A stretch of DNA of 9,157 nucleotides from Lentisphaerota bacterium (GCA_016199105.1 JACQHI010000439.1:1-9157), one strand, 5' to 3'. Positions 1 through 6,007 are shown, counted from the stretch's first letter. The notes: generated by a model not told the origin, from the letters alone. Made by a program: numbers and translations.

Positions 1-20
1 CTCACGGGAGATGGGACCTA
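1..20. repeat. Left arm of 20-bp perfect inverted repeat
   Basis: CTCACGGGAGATGGGACCTA at the left end is the exact reverse complement of 9117-9136. The two copies enclose both paralogues and the central cassette. They could be ends of a large element, or two members of a dispersed GGGACCTA-type simple repeat. The window stops here, so target duplications cannot be examined. Confidence 0.6.
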
Positions 21-48
21 TTGATTCACGGTAACTACTCTACGGCAG

Positions 49-70
49 AATCATTGACAGCAAAATCATT
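49..70. repeat. Paired AATCATT heptamers, mirrored at 369-390
   Basis: AATCATT occurs at 49-55 and 64-70, a 15-bp period. The reverse complement AATGATT occurs at 369-375 and 384-390 with the same period. The longest shared inverted block is CAAAATCATTTG at 61-72 against 382-393. The two blocks bracket the hairpin-rich stretch downstream of the first large gene. This is probably a degenerate dispersed simple repeat; no function is proposed. Confidence 0.35.
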
Positions 71-89
71 TGCAATGAGTAATGACTCG

Positions 90-206
90 GAAGCTGTGAA
101 AAAATTACAGAGACACGGTCACGCGGAGCGTGACCCTCCCAAAACAACGGCTTTTTTGATGGAGGGACGCGTGCCGTCGCGTCCGCAACAATTTATTCAC
201 AGCTTC
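90..206. repeat. REPIN/MITE-like imperfect inverted-repeat element
   Basis: The outer arms are GAAGCTGTGAAAAAATT (90-106) and its inverted copy at 190-206, with one mismatch in 17. Inside, each half has its own hairpin: GGTCACGC-GGA-GCGTGACC (117-135, 8-bp stem) and GGACGCG-TGCCGT-CGCGTCC (165-184, 7-bp stem). The inner ends carry facing CCCTCC (135-140 region) and GGAGGG (161-166), separated by about 20 bp with CAAAA and TTTTTG at its edges. Two palindromes in inverted orientation with a GGAG-type head is the architecture of REPINs mobilised by REP-associated tyrosine transposases. No such transposase gene is in the window. A role in ending transcription of the neighbouring minus-strand gene is possible. 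Confidence 0.65.
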
Positions 207-255
207 TCGGTTGCGTGTGACACAAATATTTCTTTTATGTTCGGCTCGCGCTTAC

Positions 256-281
256 GTCCCGACCTCCAAGAGAGTCGGGAC
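256..281. repeat. Hairpin with 8-bp perfect stem
   Basis: GTCCCGAC (256-263) and GTCGGGAC (274-281) are perfectly complementary around a 10-nt loop. It lies about 150 bp beyond the stop of the minus-strand gene at 430-2673. There is no following T-run on that strand, so it is not a convincing intrinsic terminator. The rest of 1-429 holds the repeats listed separately and no supported gene. Confidence 0.45.
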
Positions 282-429
282 CGCTTTATGGGCATAGCTG
301 CACGAACGGACGGCGCGCCGCAAGCGGCAGCCCTACAAAATCCCCCCTCGTAACTGAAGAGATACTGTAATGATTCTGACACAAATGATTTTGTCATTCC
401 TGAAAACCGCGCCGTTCCGCAACGTGCCT

Positions 430-2673
430 TTACTTGCCCGCTGTCGGCGCGATCTCGTAGCCGATTTTTTTTTCCCCGGTGAGCGGCGCGGGCTTGTCGC
501 CGCTCTCCAGAAGGTCGATCATGATGTTGCGGCAGATGGCCCGCGACAGGAACGTGTCCGCCCAGTCTTGCGGGGATAGTTTCACGCGGCGCGGCTGGTC
601 GAACGTGATCTGCACGGCGCCGGTGAAGCGCGTGAGCTTGATCGCCGTCACCTTCTCCTGGACATTGGTGGTCGCCGTCGCCCATTTTCCGTCCGCCTGG
701 AACGCGATCGTCACGGCCGCGTTCGTCTTCTGCGCCTCGCCGTCGCCCAGGTAAACCGGCAGGGTCTCGTAGAGTTCGGCAGGCGTGTCCTTGCCGTCGG
801 CTTTCACGCGGGTTTCGATGCGCAGCTTCTTGGACTCGATGGTGAATGTGCGCGTGTAGTCGAGCGCGCCCTTCAGCACGTTGGTCTGCCCGAGCTCGTC
901 GCCGGCGATCGTTCCGCTGACCGTAACTGTGCCGCCTTTTTTGGTCAGGGCATCGGTCACGGCGGGCGTGACGATCCGCGCGGAGGTGAAGACCTTGCCG
1001 TCCGGCGTGCAACCGCTGACGGCATGGATGGGCCAGAGCCGCCATTCCGCGATCGTTTCAAAAGACTTGTCCCAGCTCATCCCTCTGCGGCGGCCGAGAA
1101 TCACGGGGCCGGCCGTCGAGGTCCAGAAGGCCGAGAGCTGGCCGCCGCCGAGGCCCAGCGGACCCTTGAACTGCGCCAGGCCGTCGTTCGGTTCCTGGTG
1201 GCCCACCGGCCCGGTGTGCAGGATCACGCTGTAGGCCTGCAGCCTGGCGACGATGAAGGCGTTCGAGAAGTTGGTGACGAACGTGCCGTCGCGCAGGACC
1301 GGCAGCTTCGCGAACGGCGACTTCTCCAACTTGACGAGATGCGCATAGGCGCCCTTCCGGTAGAATTCATAGGCGAAATCCGTGACCATGGGAAAATCCC
1401 AGGACGGCCAGAGGCTCCATCGCCAGGGACTCGACGGGATATTTCCGTTCTTGAAATAGGCATAAGGCGTCGCGGCCGATCCATTTCCGGCTTGGATGGG
1501 ATTTTCGGCGATCTCACGGTTAAACTCCACCGCGCGGCTGGCCGCGGCATTGGTCATCGCCTCGTTCGAGGGCACCTTCACCCAGCAGGCGGCCTCGTCG
1601 GTGACCATGACGGCCGCATGATCGCGATCGCCATCGAAAGCCCACTGGTCGGCGCAGGACGGGCTTCCCAAGCGTGTGTTGAAGTGGGTGGGACCGGTGA
1701 GCTTGCCGTCGGGCTCGGGCAGGCACAGGTGGGCGCGCAAGCGGTAGGCGCGCGCCACGGCTTCCTTGGCGAAGGGCCAGTCGCCGGCCAGCGCCGCCCA
1801 GACGGCGAAGAAGTTGGCCTGCCCGCCGAAACCCATGTCCAGCCCGCCGCGTTCGACCCAGTAGCCGGCGGGATGCGTGTAGCGCGGATCGGTGAAAATC
1901 ATGCGCGCGTAGTCCTCGACTTCCTGGGTGAAGGCCGGATCGTTGCATGCGTAGCTGGCGTACCAGAGGGCGATGGGAACGGCCAGATCCATGTTGGCCT
2001 CCTCGCGTTTGGGGCCCCAGCCGATGAGCCGCCGCGCCAGCTTCTTCAGGCCATCGGCATAGGCCTTCTGGGCCTCGGGAGGGAGAAGGTTTTTGAACCC
2101 GCGGTAGGCGCCGCCGGCGTCGAGAAGCTGCGAGGCCATCCAGTCCGAGCGATGGGAGGTCGGCGTTTTGTCGATGTAATCGTCGAGCATCATCAGATTG
2201 ATGCTCGCGGTGACGAACGCCCGCAGGTTCAGCGCGCGGTTCTTATGATAGGGATTGCCCGGGTAATCCCATTCCGCGAAGGTCACCAGGGCCTCCGGCC
2301 ACACCGCGGGTTTCATGATCGCGTTGGTTCCCTCAATGGAGGACAGGACGAACGACGAGGCCTGTATATTCACCGACGGCACTCCGCGTTTCGAGCCGAC
2401 CAGCGGCCGGGTACTCAACAGCGTCAGCAGATAGTTCCGGTACTGGACATCTGGGTCCTGGCTCGACGGCTGGAGGGTGAGATTCGTGGTGACACCGTGC
2501 TCGAAATCCTTCTCGGTCAGCGTGGCCATGAACGCGCGCAGCGCCTTCTGATACTCGTGCGCCTGCGGCAGCATGACCTTGCCCGCCGCCACAGCCGGCG
2601 CATCGCCCGCCCACACCCCCGCCGCCCCCAACAGCCCCGTTATCACCACCGCGATCAGCCTGACTTGTTTCAT
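430..2673 (-). CDS. Secreted protein of unrecognised family, paralogue A (747 aa)
   Basis: I do not recognise this family by name. The start is the ATG at 2673: MKQVRLIAVVITGLLGAAGVWA is a textbook signal peptide with a V-W-A cleavage site near residue 22, and GGGGG lies 7 nt upstream. An ATG 42 nt further up would bury the signal. The protein is therefore exported. It is co-linear over its whole length with the 6631-8880 product; shared blocks include LTEKDFEHGV (residues 52-61), GNPY..RAL.LRAFVT, a GPTHFN motif, GG.LSAFWT, ILGRR.G and the C-terminal ESGDKPA...KKIGYEIAP. The N-terminal two thirds look helical with repeated W/Y/DD motifs and the last third looks beta-rich. That resembles the alpha-toroid plus beta-sandwich plan of polysaccharide lyases, but no catalytic set was identified, so enzyme activity is inference only. 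It is monocistronic, with its own promoter-like element at 2721-2753. Confidence 0.88.
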   Translation of the reverse strand: MKQVRLIAVVITGLLGAAGVWAGDAPAVAAGKVMLPQAHEYQKALRAFMATLTEKDFEHGVTTNLTLQPSSQDPDVQYRNYLLTLLSTRPLVGSKRGVPSVNIQASSFVLSSIEGTNAIMKPAVWPEALVTFAEWDYPGNPYHKNRALNLRAFVTASINLMMLDDYIDKTPTSHRSDWMASQLLDAGGAYRGFKNLLPPEAQKAYADGLKKLARRLIGWGPKREEANMDLAVPIALWYASYACNDPAFTQEVEDYARMIFTDPRYTHPAGYWVERGGLDMGFGGQANFFAVWAALAGDWPFAKEAVARAYRLRAHLCLPEPDGKLTGPTHFNTRLGSPSCADQWAFDGDRDHAAVMVTDEAACWVKVPSNEAMTNAAASRAVEFNREIAENPIQAGNGSAATPYAYFKNGNIPSSPWRWSLWPSWDFPMVTDFAYEFYRKGAYAHLVKLEKSPFAKLPVLRDGTFVTNFSNAFIVARLQAYSVILHTGPVGHQEPNDGLAQFKGPLGLGGGQLSAFWTSTAGPVILGRRRGMSWDKSFETIAEWRLWPIHAVSGCTPDGKVFTSARIVTPAVTDALTKKGGTVTVSGTIAGDELGQTNVLKGALDYTRTFTIESKKLRIETRVKADGKDTPAELYETLPVYLGDGEAQKTNAAVTIAFQADGKWATATTNVQEKVTAIKLTRFTGAVQITFDQPRRVKLSPQDWADTFLSRAICRNIMIDLLESGDKPAPLTGEKKIGYEIAPTAGK

Positions 2674-2720
2674 GGTTCGCCCCCGTGTCGTTCCGATGGG
2701 TCCGCCGTGTTTCATAAGGG
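2674..2720 (-). promoter_or_regulatory. Short 5' leader with RBS, paralogue A
   Basis: About 47 nt separate the promoter-like element from the ATG at 2673. The last 35 nt align closely with the leader of paralogue B: both contain CCATCGG, ACAC and end in GCGAACC directly before ATGAAACAA. The G-run (GGGGG) spaced 7 nt from the ATG is the likely ribosome binding site, matching AGGAG at the same place in paralogue B. This supports the internal start for both genes. Confidence 0.6.
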
Positions 2721-2753
2721 GAAAGTGTTATAGAACACCAGCCCGGGGTCAAC
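2721..2753 (-). promoter_or_regulatory. Shared promoter/operator element, copy A
   Basis: On the minus strand this 33-bp block reads GTTGACCCCGGGC, one variable base, then GGTGTTCTATAACAC and TTTC. It is identical to 9059-9091 except for that single base. It has a TTGACC -35-like box (2747-2752) and a TATAAC -10-like box. The gap between those is 14 nt, short for sigma-70; using TAACAC instead gives 16. GTGTT-ATAG-AACAC (2725-2738) is a perfect palindrome overlapping the -10 region, as expected of an operator. An A/T-rich patch lies just upstream of the -35, as in UP elements. The element sits 48 bp before the start codon. Confidence 0.6.
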
Positions 2754-2776
2754 AATTTTTCAGCCGGTGGATCTGC

Positions 2777-2822
2777 GCTCCCCAAAGGGGAGCCACTCAA
2801 AAGCCCAGGGCAACGCCCTGGG
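2777..2822. repeat. Double hairpin, two perfect stems
   Basis: GCTCCCC-AAA-GGGGAGC (2777-2793, 7-bp stem) is followed after 10 nt by CCCAGGGC-AAC-GCCCTGGG (2804-2822, 8-bp stem), both with 3-nt loops. They lie just upstream of the promoter of paralogue A. The uniform loop size and compact pairing suggest a dispersed palindromic repeat unit. No T-run follows on either strand, which argues against a plain terminator. Confidence 0.6.
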
Positions 2823-2831
2823 AAACAATGT

Positions 2832-2883
2832 GTCACGAGTCTCGTAGTACCCTCTCTTCCAGAGGGACGACCTCCGTGTCGTC
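2832..2883. repeat. Second REPIN-like hairpin pair (GAGGGACG family)
   Basis: The right hairpin is GACGAC-CTCCGT-GTCGTC (2866-2883), preceded by GAGG. Its 6-nt loop ends CCGT like that of the hairpin at 165-184, and both follow a (G)GAGGG head. The left half has ACGAG-T-CTCGT (2835-2845) followed by CCCTCT (2850-2855), which pairs with AGAGGG (2861-2866). It therefore has the same head-to-head layout as the 90-206 element, in a shorter version. The two elements sit on either side of paralogue A. Confidence 0.5.
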
Positions 2884-2937
2884 TGTATTTTTACCGTAGG
2901 GTGGGACAAAAAAATGCCTTTTCCCGGCAACCCTGGA

Positions 2938-2952
2938 GCGATAGACTATCGC
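2938..2952. promoter_or_regulatory. Perfect 15-bp palindrome
   Basis: GCGATAG-A-CTATCGC is perfect with 7-bp arms and a single central base. It lies about 115 bp upstream of the start of the interrupted membrane winged-helix gene, a position suited to an operator. It could equally belong to the repeat-rich intergenic DNA, because several hairpins precede it. No convincing -35/-10 pair was identified around it. The rest of 2884-3066 shows only a weak ACCTGA...TCAGGT inverted repeat near 3012-3037. Confidence 0.35.
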
Positions 2953-3066
2953 CGCATTGGAAGCCGCCAACAGGAAAGGGGGCGGCAGAGGGATGAGGGA
3001 TAAAATCTGAAACCTGAGTAACGGAATGGGTTCAGGTCTGGGAAATTGAGAAATGGGAGCATGCGC

Positions 3067-3708
3067 ATGAACGAAGCACCGACAAACCCAACCGCCCCGC
3101 CTTCCGTCGCGGAACGCAAGCCGTTCAACGAACTCTCCGTCCTCTTCCCGCTGCTCTCGCTTTACACGGCGGGCTATCTCGGGCTGATGGCGGCGGACTT
3201 TTTCCTGCATGCCGTCGTCAAGGCGCCGGTGGAGATGATGCCGGTCTATGTCGCCCTGCTGGGGGCATACGCGGCGGACAAGGAAATCCGGCGGTAGGCG
3301 GGAGCGCCCGAACCGTCGCGGCGGGGCACGGTTTTCGTCCATCTGTGGATGCTGTTTTTCCTGGTCGCCATACTACTGCGCGCTTTTCGTCCTGAATTCC
3401 GACTGCCGAACGAGCTGGTCACGGTGGTGTTGCAGGTGCTGGGTATCTTTTTCGGTTCCAAGGCGTCCAAATATATATGGGAAGGCCGCCAGGTGGTGGC
3501 CGATCCGGAGACGGTCAGCCGGCAGGAGGACCAGATGCTGGAGCTGATCAAGGAGAAGGAACAGGTGAAAAATAAGGATGTGGCGGAACTTCTTGGGGTT
3601 TCCCGTGCCACCGCCATGCGGTTGCTGGCGGACATGGTGGCCCGGGGGGTTCTGCGGATGACCGGGACCCGAAAAGCGGCTGTTTATGAGGCCGTGACCG
3701 ATAAATGA
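3067..3708 (+). pseudogene. Membrane protein with C-terminal winged helix, interrupted by in-frame TAG
   Basis: Two segments, 3067-3297 (76 aa) and 3349-3708 (119 aa), lie in the same frame, separated by TAG at 3295-3297. Reading through gives a continuous 213-codon protein. Residues 21-50, 55-70, about 88-105 and 117-131 are hydrophobic helices (NELSVLFPLL, MMPVYVALLG, TVFVHLWMLFF, VTVVLQVLGIFF). Residues 153-210 form a winged helix with recognition-helix-like KDVAELLGVSRATAMRLLADM. The intact form would be a membrane-anchored DNA-binding regulator. Start: ATG 3067 has GGGAG 7 nt upstream. The stop replaces one codon (a TGG-to-TAG change would do it). The second segment has no ribosome binding site before ATG 3349, so independent translation is doubtful. 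Alternatives: sequencing error, suppression or readthrough, or a fresh pseudogene. It precedes the AlbA_2 regulator gene and may be its partner. Confidence 0.72.
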
Positions 3709-3757
3709 CGCATAAGACGCATAAATGATGCATACGTGATGCATAAGATGCATAAAC
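3707..3757. repeat. Five GAYGCATA tandem repeats
   Basis: Units start at 3707, 3716, 3727, 3738 and 3747: GACGCATAA, GACGCATAAAT, GATGCATACGT, GATGCATAA and GATGCATAAAC. The 9- or 11-bp steps average about one helical turn, so the ATGCAT palindromes of the last three fall on nearly the same DNA face. The first unit overlaps the TGA of the winged-helix gene, and the array ends 78 bp before the GTG of the next gene. It could be an operator array for one of the two neighbouring winged-helix proteins, or a degenerate simple repeat. Confidence 0.6.
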
Positions 3758-3799
3758 GCCGGGCTTTTGGAGGCGGAAATCGGTGTGGCTTAAACGCGT

Positions 3800-3812
3800 C
3801 CTATTAAATAGG
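3800..3812. promoter_or_regulatory. Palindrome CCTATTAAATAGG before the regulator gene
   Basis: CCTATT-A-AATAGG is a perfect odd palindrome, 22 bp before the GTG start at 3835, in the only A/T-rich stretch of that gap. TATTAAAT could serve as a -10 region. AAGGA (3821-3825), 9 nt before the GTG, is the likely ribosome binding site. A -35 box is not clear. Confidence 0.35.
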
Positions 3813-3834
3813 CAAAGCAAAAGGATTTGGGACT

Positions 3835-5202
3835 GTGAAAGAATCGGAAACCGTGGAATTCAAGAAAAGTCTGGCCGACCTCAAAGCCGGACTTGCTTCC
3901 ATTGCGGCCATTCTGAACAAACACGGACGGGGCGAACTGTGGTTTGGCATACGCAGCGACGGCAAAGCAGTGGGGCTCGATGCAACCGAAAAGACATTAC
4001 GGGACATATCGCAAGCCATAGCCGCTCATATCGAAGCCAAGATATACCCGCACGTGACTTTGGAGACGATTGACGGTCGCGCCTGCATCAAGGTCGCGTT
4101 CGAGGGGCATGAAACGCCGTATTATTCCCACGGCCGCGCCTATATGCGCGTGGCCGACGAAGACCGGCAATTGAGCGCCAAAGAACTGGAAAAGCTGATC
4201 CTGGCGAAGAACAGCGACCGGCTGCGCTGGGACAACGGAATCTGCCGGATGGCCGTTGGGGATCTCGACGAGGGAAAGCTGAAGCGCTTTGTCGAACGAG
4301 CCGGTCTCGGGTGGGATACGGCCGCCAATGCCGTCGAAAAGCTGGGCCTTTTCAGGGACGGCAAGTTGTTGAACGCTGCGCCCCTGTTCTTTGCCAAAGC
4401 GGCGCCGATGGAGCTTCGCTGTGCGGTGTTCGGAACGACCGACAGCGCGATGATTATAGACCGCCACGACATCCAGGGCGACATTCTGGAGCTGATCGAA
4501 GAGGCGCAGAAGTATGTCCTCAAGACCATTCACATCGGCATGCGGCTTGACGGGCTATACCGCGTGGATGTGCCGGAAATATCGGTTGAGGCCCTGCGCG
4601 AAGCAATCATCAACGCCTTTTGTCATCGCGACTACCGCGACCCGGATTATGTTCAAGTGGCCATTTTCAAGGACCGTGTCGAAATCCGGAATCCCGGCGG
4701 CTTGTTTGGAGGCCTTACTGTCGCCGATCTTCGGAGGGGCCATGTTTCTAAACGACGCAATCCGCTCATTTGCGAGATGTTTCGGCGCATACACATGGTG
4801 GAAACCTGGGGCCGCGGCATGCCGCTTATCTTGAAAAATGAACCCCAAGTGCAGTTCAAGGAAATCGCCGAAATATTTATTGTCAGTTTCGGCAGGCCGT
4901 CATTCTCGGAAGCAATCACGGACGCCAAAACAGTAACCGACAATGCCGCAAAGGAATCGGCGCAGAAAAGGCAGGAGTTGGGCGAAAGGTTGGGTGAAAA
5001 GTTGGGTGAAAAGTTGGGTGAAACACGGTCCCGGATTGTTAACCTGATGATTGAGAACGCCCAAGTAACGATACCGGAAATGGCAGAGAAGCTTGACGTC
5101 AGCACAACGGCAATTGAAAAGCAGATAACTATCCTTAAGAATAAGGCTGTCATCAGACGCGTCGGTCCGGACAAAGGCGGTCATTGGGAGGTGCTCAAAT
5201 GA
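3835..5202 (+). CDS. AlbA_2 / GHKL-type ATPase / winged-helix regulator (455 aa)
   Basis: This belongs to the COG2865-like family of predicted regulators, in which an AlbA_2 (Schlafen AlbA_2-type) domain is joined to a histidine-kinase-like ATPase fold. AlbA_2 spans about residues 5-120, with ETVEFKKSL at the start, HGRGELWFGI (30-39) and SHGRAYMRVADED near 98-110. The GHKL-type part has an N-box EAIINAFCHRDY (256-267), IRNPGGL (284-290) and WGRGM (325-329). A 12-bp repeat encodes LGERLGEKLGEKLGE (from residue 382), then a winged helix occupies about 398-455. The start is GTG 3835 with AAGGA 9 nt upstream; the family's conserved N-terminus begins at once, so no earlier start is needed. The stop overlaps the next start as ATGA, so the next gene is translationally coupled. 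Members are usually cytoplasmic and proposed to be DNA- or nucleic-acid-binding regulators; its targets here are unknown. The GATGCATA array just upstream is a candidate. Confidence 0.9.
   Translation: MKESETVEFKKSLADLKAGLASIAAILNKHGRGELWFGIRSDGKAVGLDATEKTLRDISQAIAAHIEAKIYPHVTLETIDGRACIKVAFEGHETPYYSHGRAYMRVADEDRQLSAKELEKLILAKNSDRLRWDNGICRMAVGDLDEGKLKRFVERAGLGWDTAANAVEKLGLFRDGKLLNAAPLFFAKAAPMELRCAVFGTTDSAMIIDRHDIQGDILELIEEAQKYVLKTIHIGMRLDGLYRVDVPEISVEALREAIINAFCHRDYRDPDYVQVAIFKDRVEIRNPGGLFGGLTVADLRRGHVSKRRNPLICEMFRRIHMVETWGRGMPLILKNEPQVQFKEIAEIFIVSFGRPSFSEAITDAKTVTDNAAKESAQKRQELGERLGEKLGEKLGETRSRIVNLMIENAQVTIPEMAEKLDVSTTAIEKQITILKNKAVIRRVGPDKGGHWEVLK
4978..5025 (+). repeat. 12-bp in-frame tandem repeat (LGEK)
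   Basis: Four copies of a 12-bp unit: TTGGGCGAAAGG, then TTGGGTGAAAAG twice, then TTGGGTGAAACA. They encode LGER-LGEK-LGEK-LGET between the ATPase part and the winged helix. GEKLGEK-type linkers are familiar in this protein family. Copy number can change by slippage without breaking the frame, altering linker or coiled-coil length. Confidence 0.85.
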
Positions 5203-5627
5203 CCGACACCTTGCTTGAAAATGTCAGCGCGCTGGCGAAACAAATGCAGGGCCTTGCCCGGCGGGCGCATGCGGAATATTCCCGCGAGGTGGATGCCGTC
5301 CTTCTCGACGGCTCTCGCGATCCCCGGCGCATCGAGCGTTTGCTCGATGGCATCCTGGATTTCTGTTTCGACACTGAAACACTTCAGCTCTACAAAAAGC
5401 TCTGCCGCCACTACTTCGCCATCGATCCCGCCGCCACGGCGGAATACATCTACGCCTACCGCGAAATGTGGGACTCCGAACAAAAGAAGGAACCGCCGCC
5501 GTCCGTGAAAAAGCACGTCCGGAAAGCCGTCCAGAAAGCGAGACCACCGGAGGCGAAGAAGCCACGAGGGAAGAAGGGTAGTACGGCACACTCCAAACAC
5601 ACCCCGTTGCGTGAGGAGGGAGCATGA
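5199..5627 (+). CDS. Unknown 142-aa protein with basic tail, coupled to the regulator
   Basis: I do not recognise this family. The start is ATG 5199, which overlaps the upstream stop as ATGA; GGGAGG at 5186-5191 lies 7 nt before it. Residues 1-95 look like a compact helical domain (LLENVSALAKQMQGLARRAH, IERLLDGILDFCFD, LQLYKKLCRHYFAI, AEYIYAYREMWD). Residues about 96-142 are low-complexity and rich in Lys, Pro and Arg (KKHVRKAVQKARPP, KKPRGKKG), suggesting a disordered nucleic-acid- or acid-binding tail. There is no signal peptide or membrane segment, so it is cytoplasmic. Tight coupling to the AlbA_2/GHKL regulator suggests a partner or modulator of that protein (inference). The stop again forms ATGA with a following ORF. 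Confidence 0.8.
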   Translation: MTDTLLENVSALAKQMQGLARRAHAEYSREVDAVLLDGSRDPRRIERLLDGILDFCFDTETLQLYKKLCRHYFAIDPAATAEYIYAYREMWDSEQKKEPPPSVKKHVRKAVQKARPPEAKKPRGKKGSTAHSKHTPLREEGA

Positions 5628-5686
5628 AGCGCCTGCACGAATGGGGAAAGGAGTCAAAATCGAATCTTGGTGTTTCCCTTCAATAA
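5624..5686 (+). pseudogene. 20-codon ORF, probable stub of a lost third gene
   Basis: ATG 5624 overlaps the preceding stop as ATGA and has a full AGGAGG (5614-5619) 4 nt upstream, the strongest ribosome binding site in the cassette. The product is MKRLHEWGKESKSNLGVSLQ, then TAA TAA. Such a well-formed coupled start for only 20 residues suggests the 5' end of a gene whose remainder was deleted or replaced. A shift near codon 15 would enter a frame open to about 5990, but that frame crosses hairpin repeats and reads as low-quality protein. A genuine small peptide remains possible. Confidence 0.4.
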
Positions 5687-6007
5687 TAAATTTTCAAAGA
5701 TCGGGCAAGGTCAAATCCGGCGCCGCATTGTCCAGCGTCGGGGCGCCGGTTTCGACGACAATCGGCAGCTTCGCGGGGGCGATTCTCTCCCTGTGGCCGC
5801 CCCGCGCTGGCGGGGTGGCTCCGAGGAGGAAATGAGGCCACGTCCTTACGGACGCAGCCACGGGTTCTCGTTTATCCGATTTTTGATGGACAGAAGGCGC
5901 GATGGACGTACAATCTTCGGTAAAGAAATGATTTGGTGGCGGAGGACGTCAGGGAGGCGGTTCTGGCGGTTTTCGAAATATAGAGATTAAGGATTTGATA
6001 TTGTAAT
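5687..6007. other. Repeat-bearing non-coding stretch with two hairpins
   Basis: No gene is supported. Hairpin 1, 5796-5819: GCCGCCCCGC-GCTG-GCGGGGTGGC, a 10-bp stem with one wobble. Hairpin 2, 5841-5854: CGTCC-TTAC-GGACG, whose stem resumes after a 2x2 internal loop (GGC 5836-5838 with GCC 5857-5859). They face each other across GAGGAGG, again a head-to-head palindrome pair. On the minus strand a short open stretch ending at 5694 reads like a plausible protein tail (...PIVVETGAPTL...TLPDL) but has no ATG start and crosses hairpin 1. It may be a remnant or a transferred 3' end. Confidence 0.45.

Noticed and set aside
117..135. Intrinsic terminator for paralogue A
   Set aside because: The stem is strong, but the stop codon is about 300 bp away and the hairpin is part of a larger symmetric element, so a dedicated terminator is not supported.
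21..353. 110-codon plus-strand frame at the window start
   Set aside because: It crosses the REPIN-like element and another hairpin, has no RBS and looks like random translation.
197..1045. 282-codon minus-strand open frame overlapping the end of paralogue A
   Set aside because: It runs out of frame through the well-conserved 3' end of paralogue A and into repeat DNA; the product is Arg/His-rich and unconvincing.
1024..2733. 569-codon plus-strand open frame opposite paralogue A
   Set aside because: It lies antisense to a gene with a signal peptide, RBS and a full-length paralogue. Its translation is Gly/Arg/His-rich with no domain-like pattern, as expected of GC-rich antisense frames.
2833..3342. 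169-codon minus-strand frame
   Set aside because: It overlaps hairpin repeats and the N-terminal half of the membrane winged-helix gene; the plus-strand reading gives clear transmembrane helices.
3707..3757. CRISPR array
   Set aside because: Units are 9-11 bp with no spacers; far too short for CRISPR repeats.
3835..5202. Complete anti-phage defence system
   Set aside because: AlbA_2/GHKL proteins occur in many contexts, and no nuclease, protease or other effector with recognisable motifs is present nearby.
5667..5990. 107-codon plus-strand frame downstream of the cassette
   Set aside because: It starts from TTG without an RBS, passes through two hairpins and is Arg-rich. It is at most a frameshifted relic after the 20-codon ORF.
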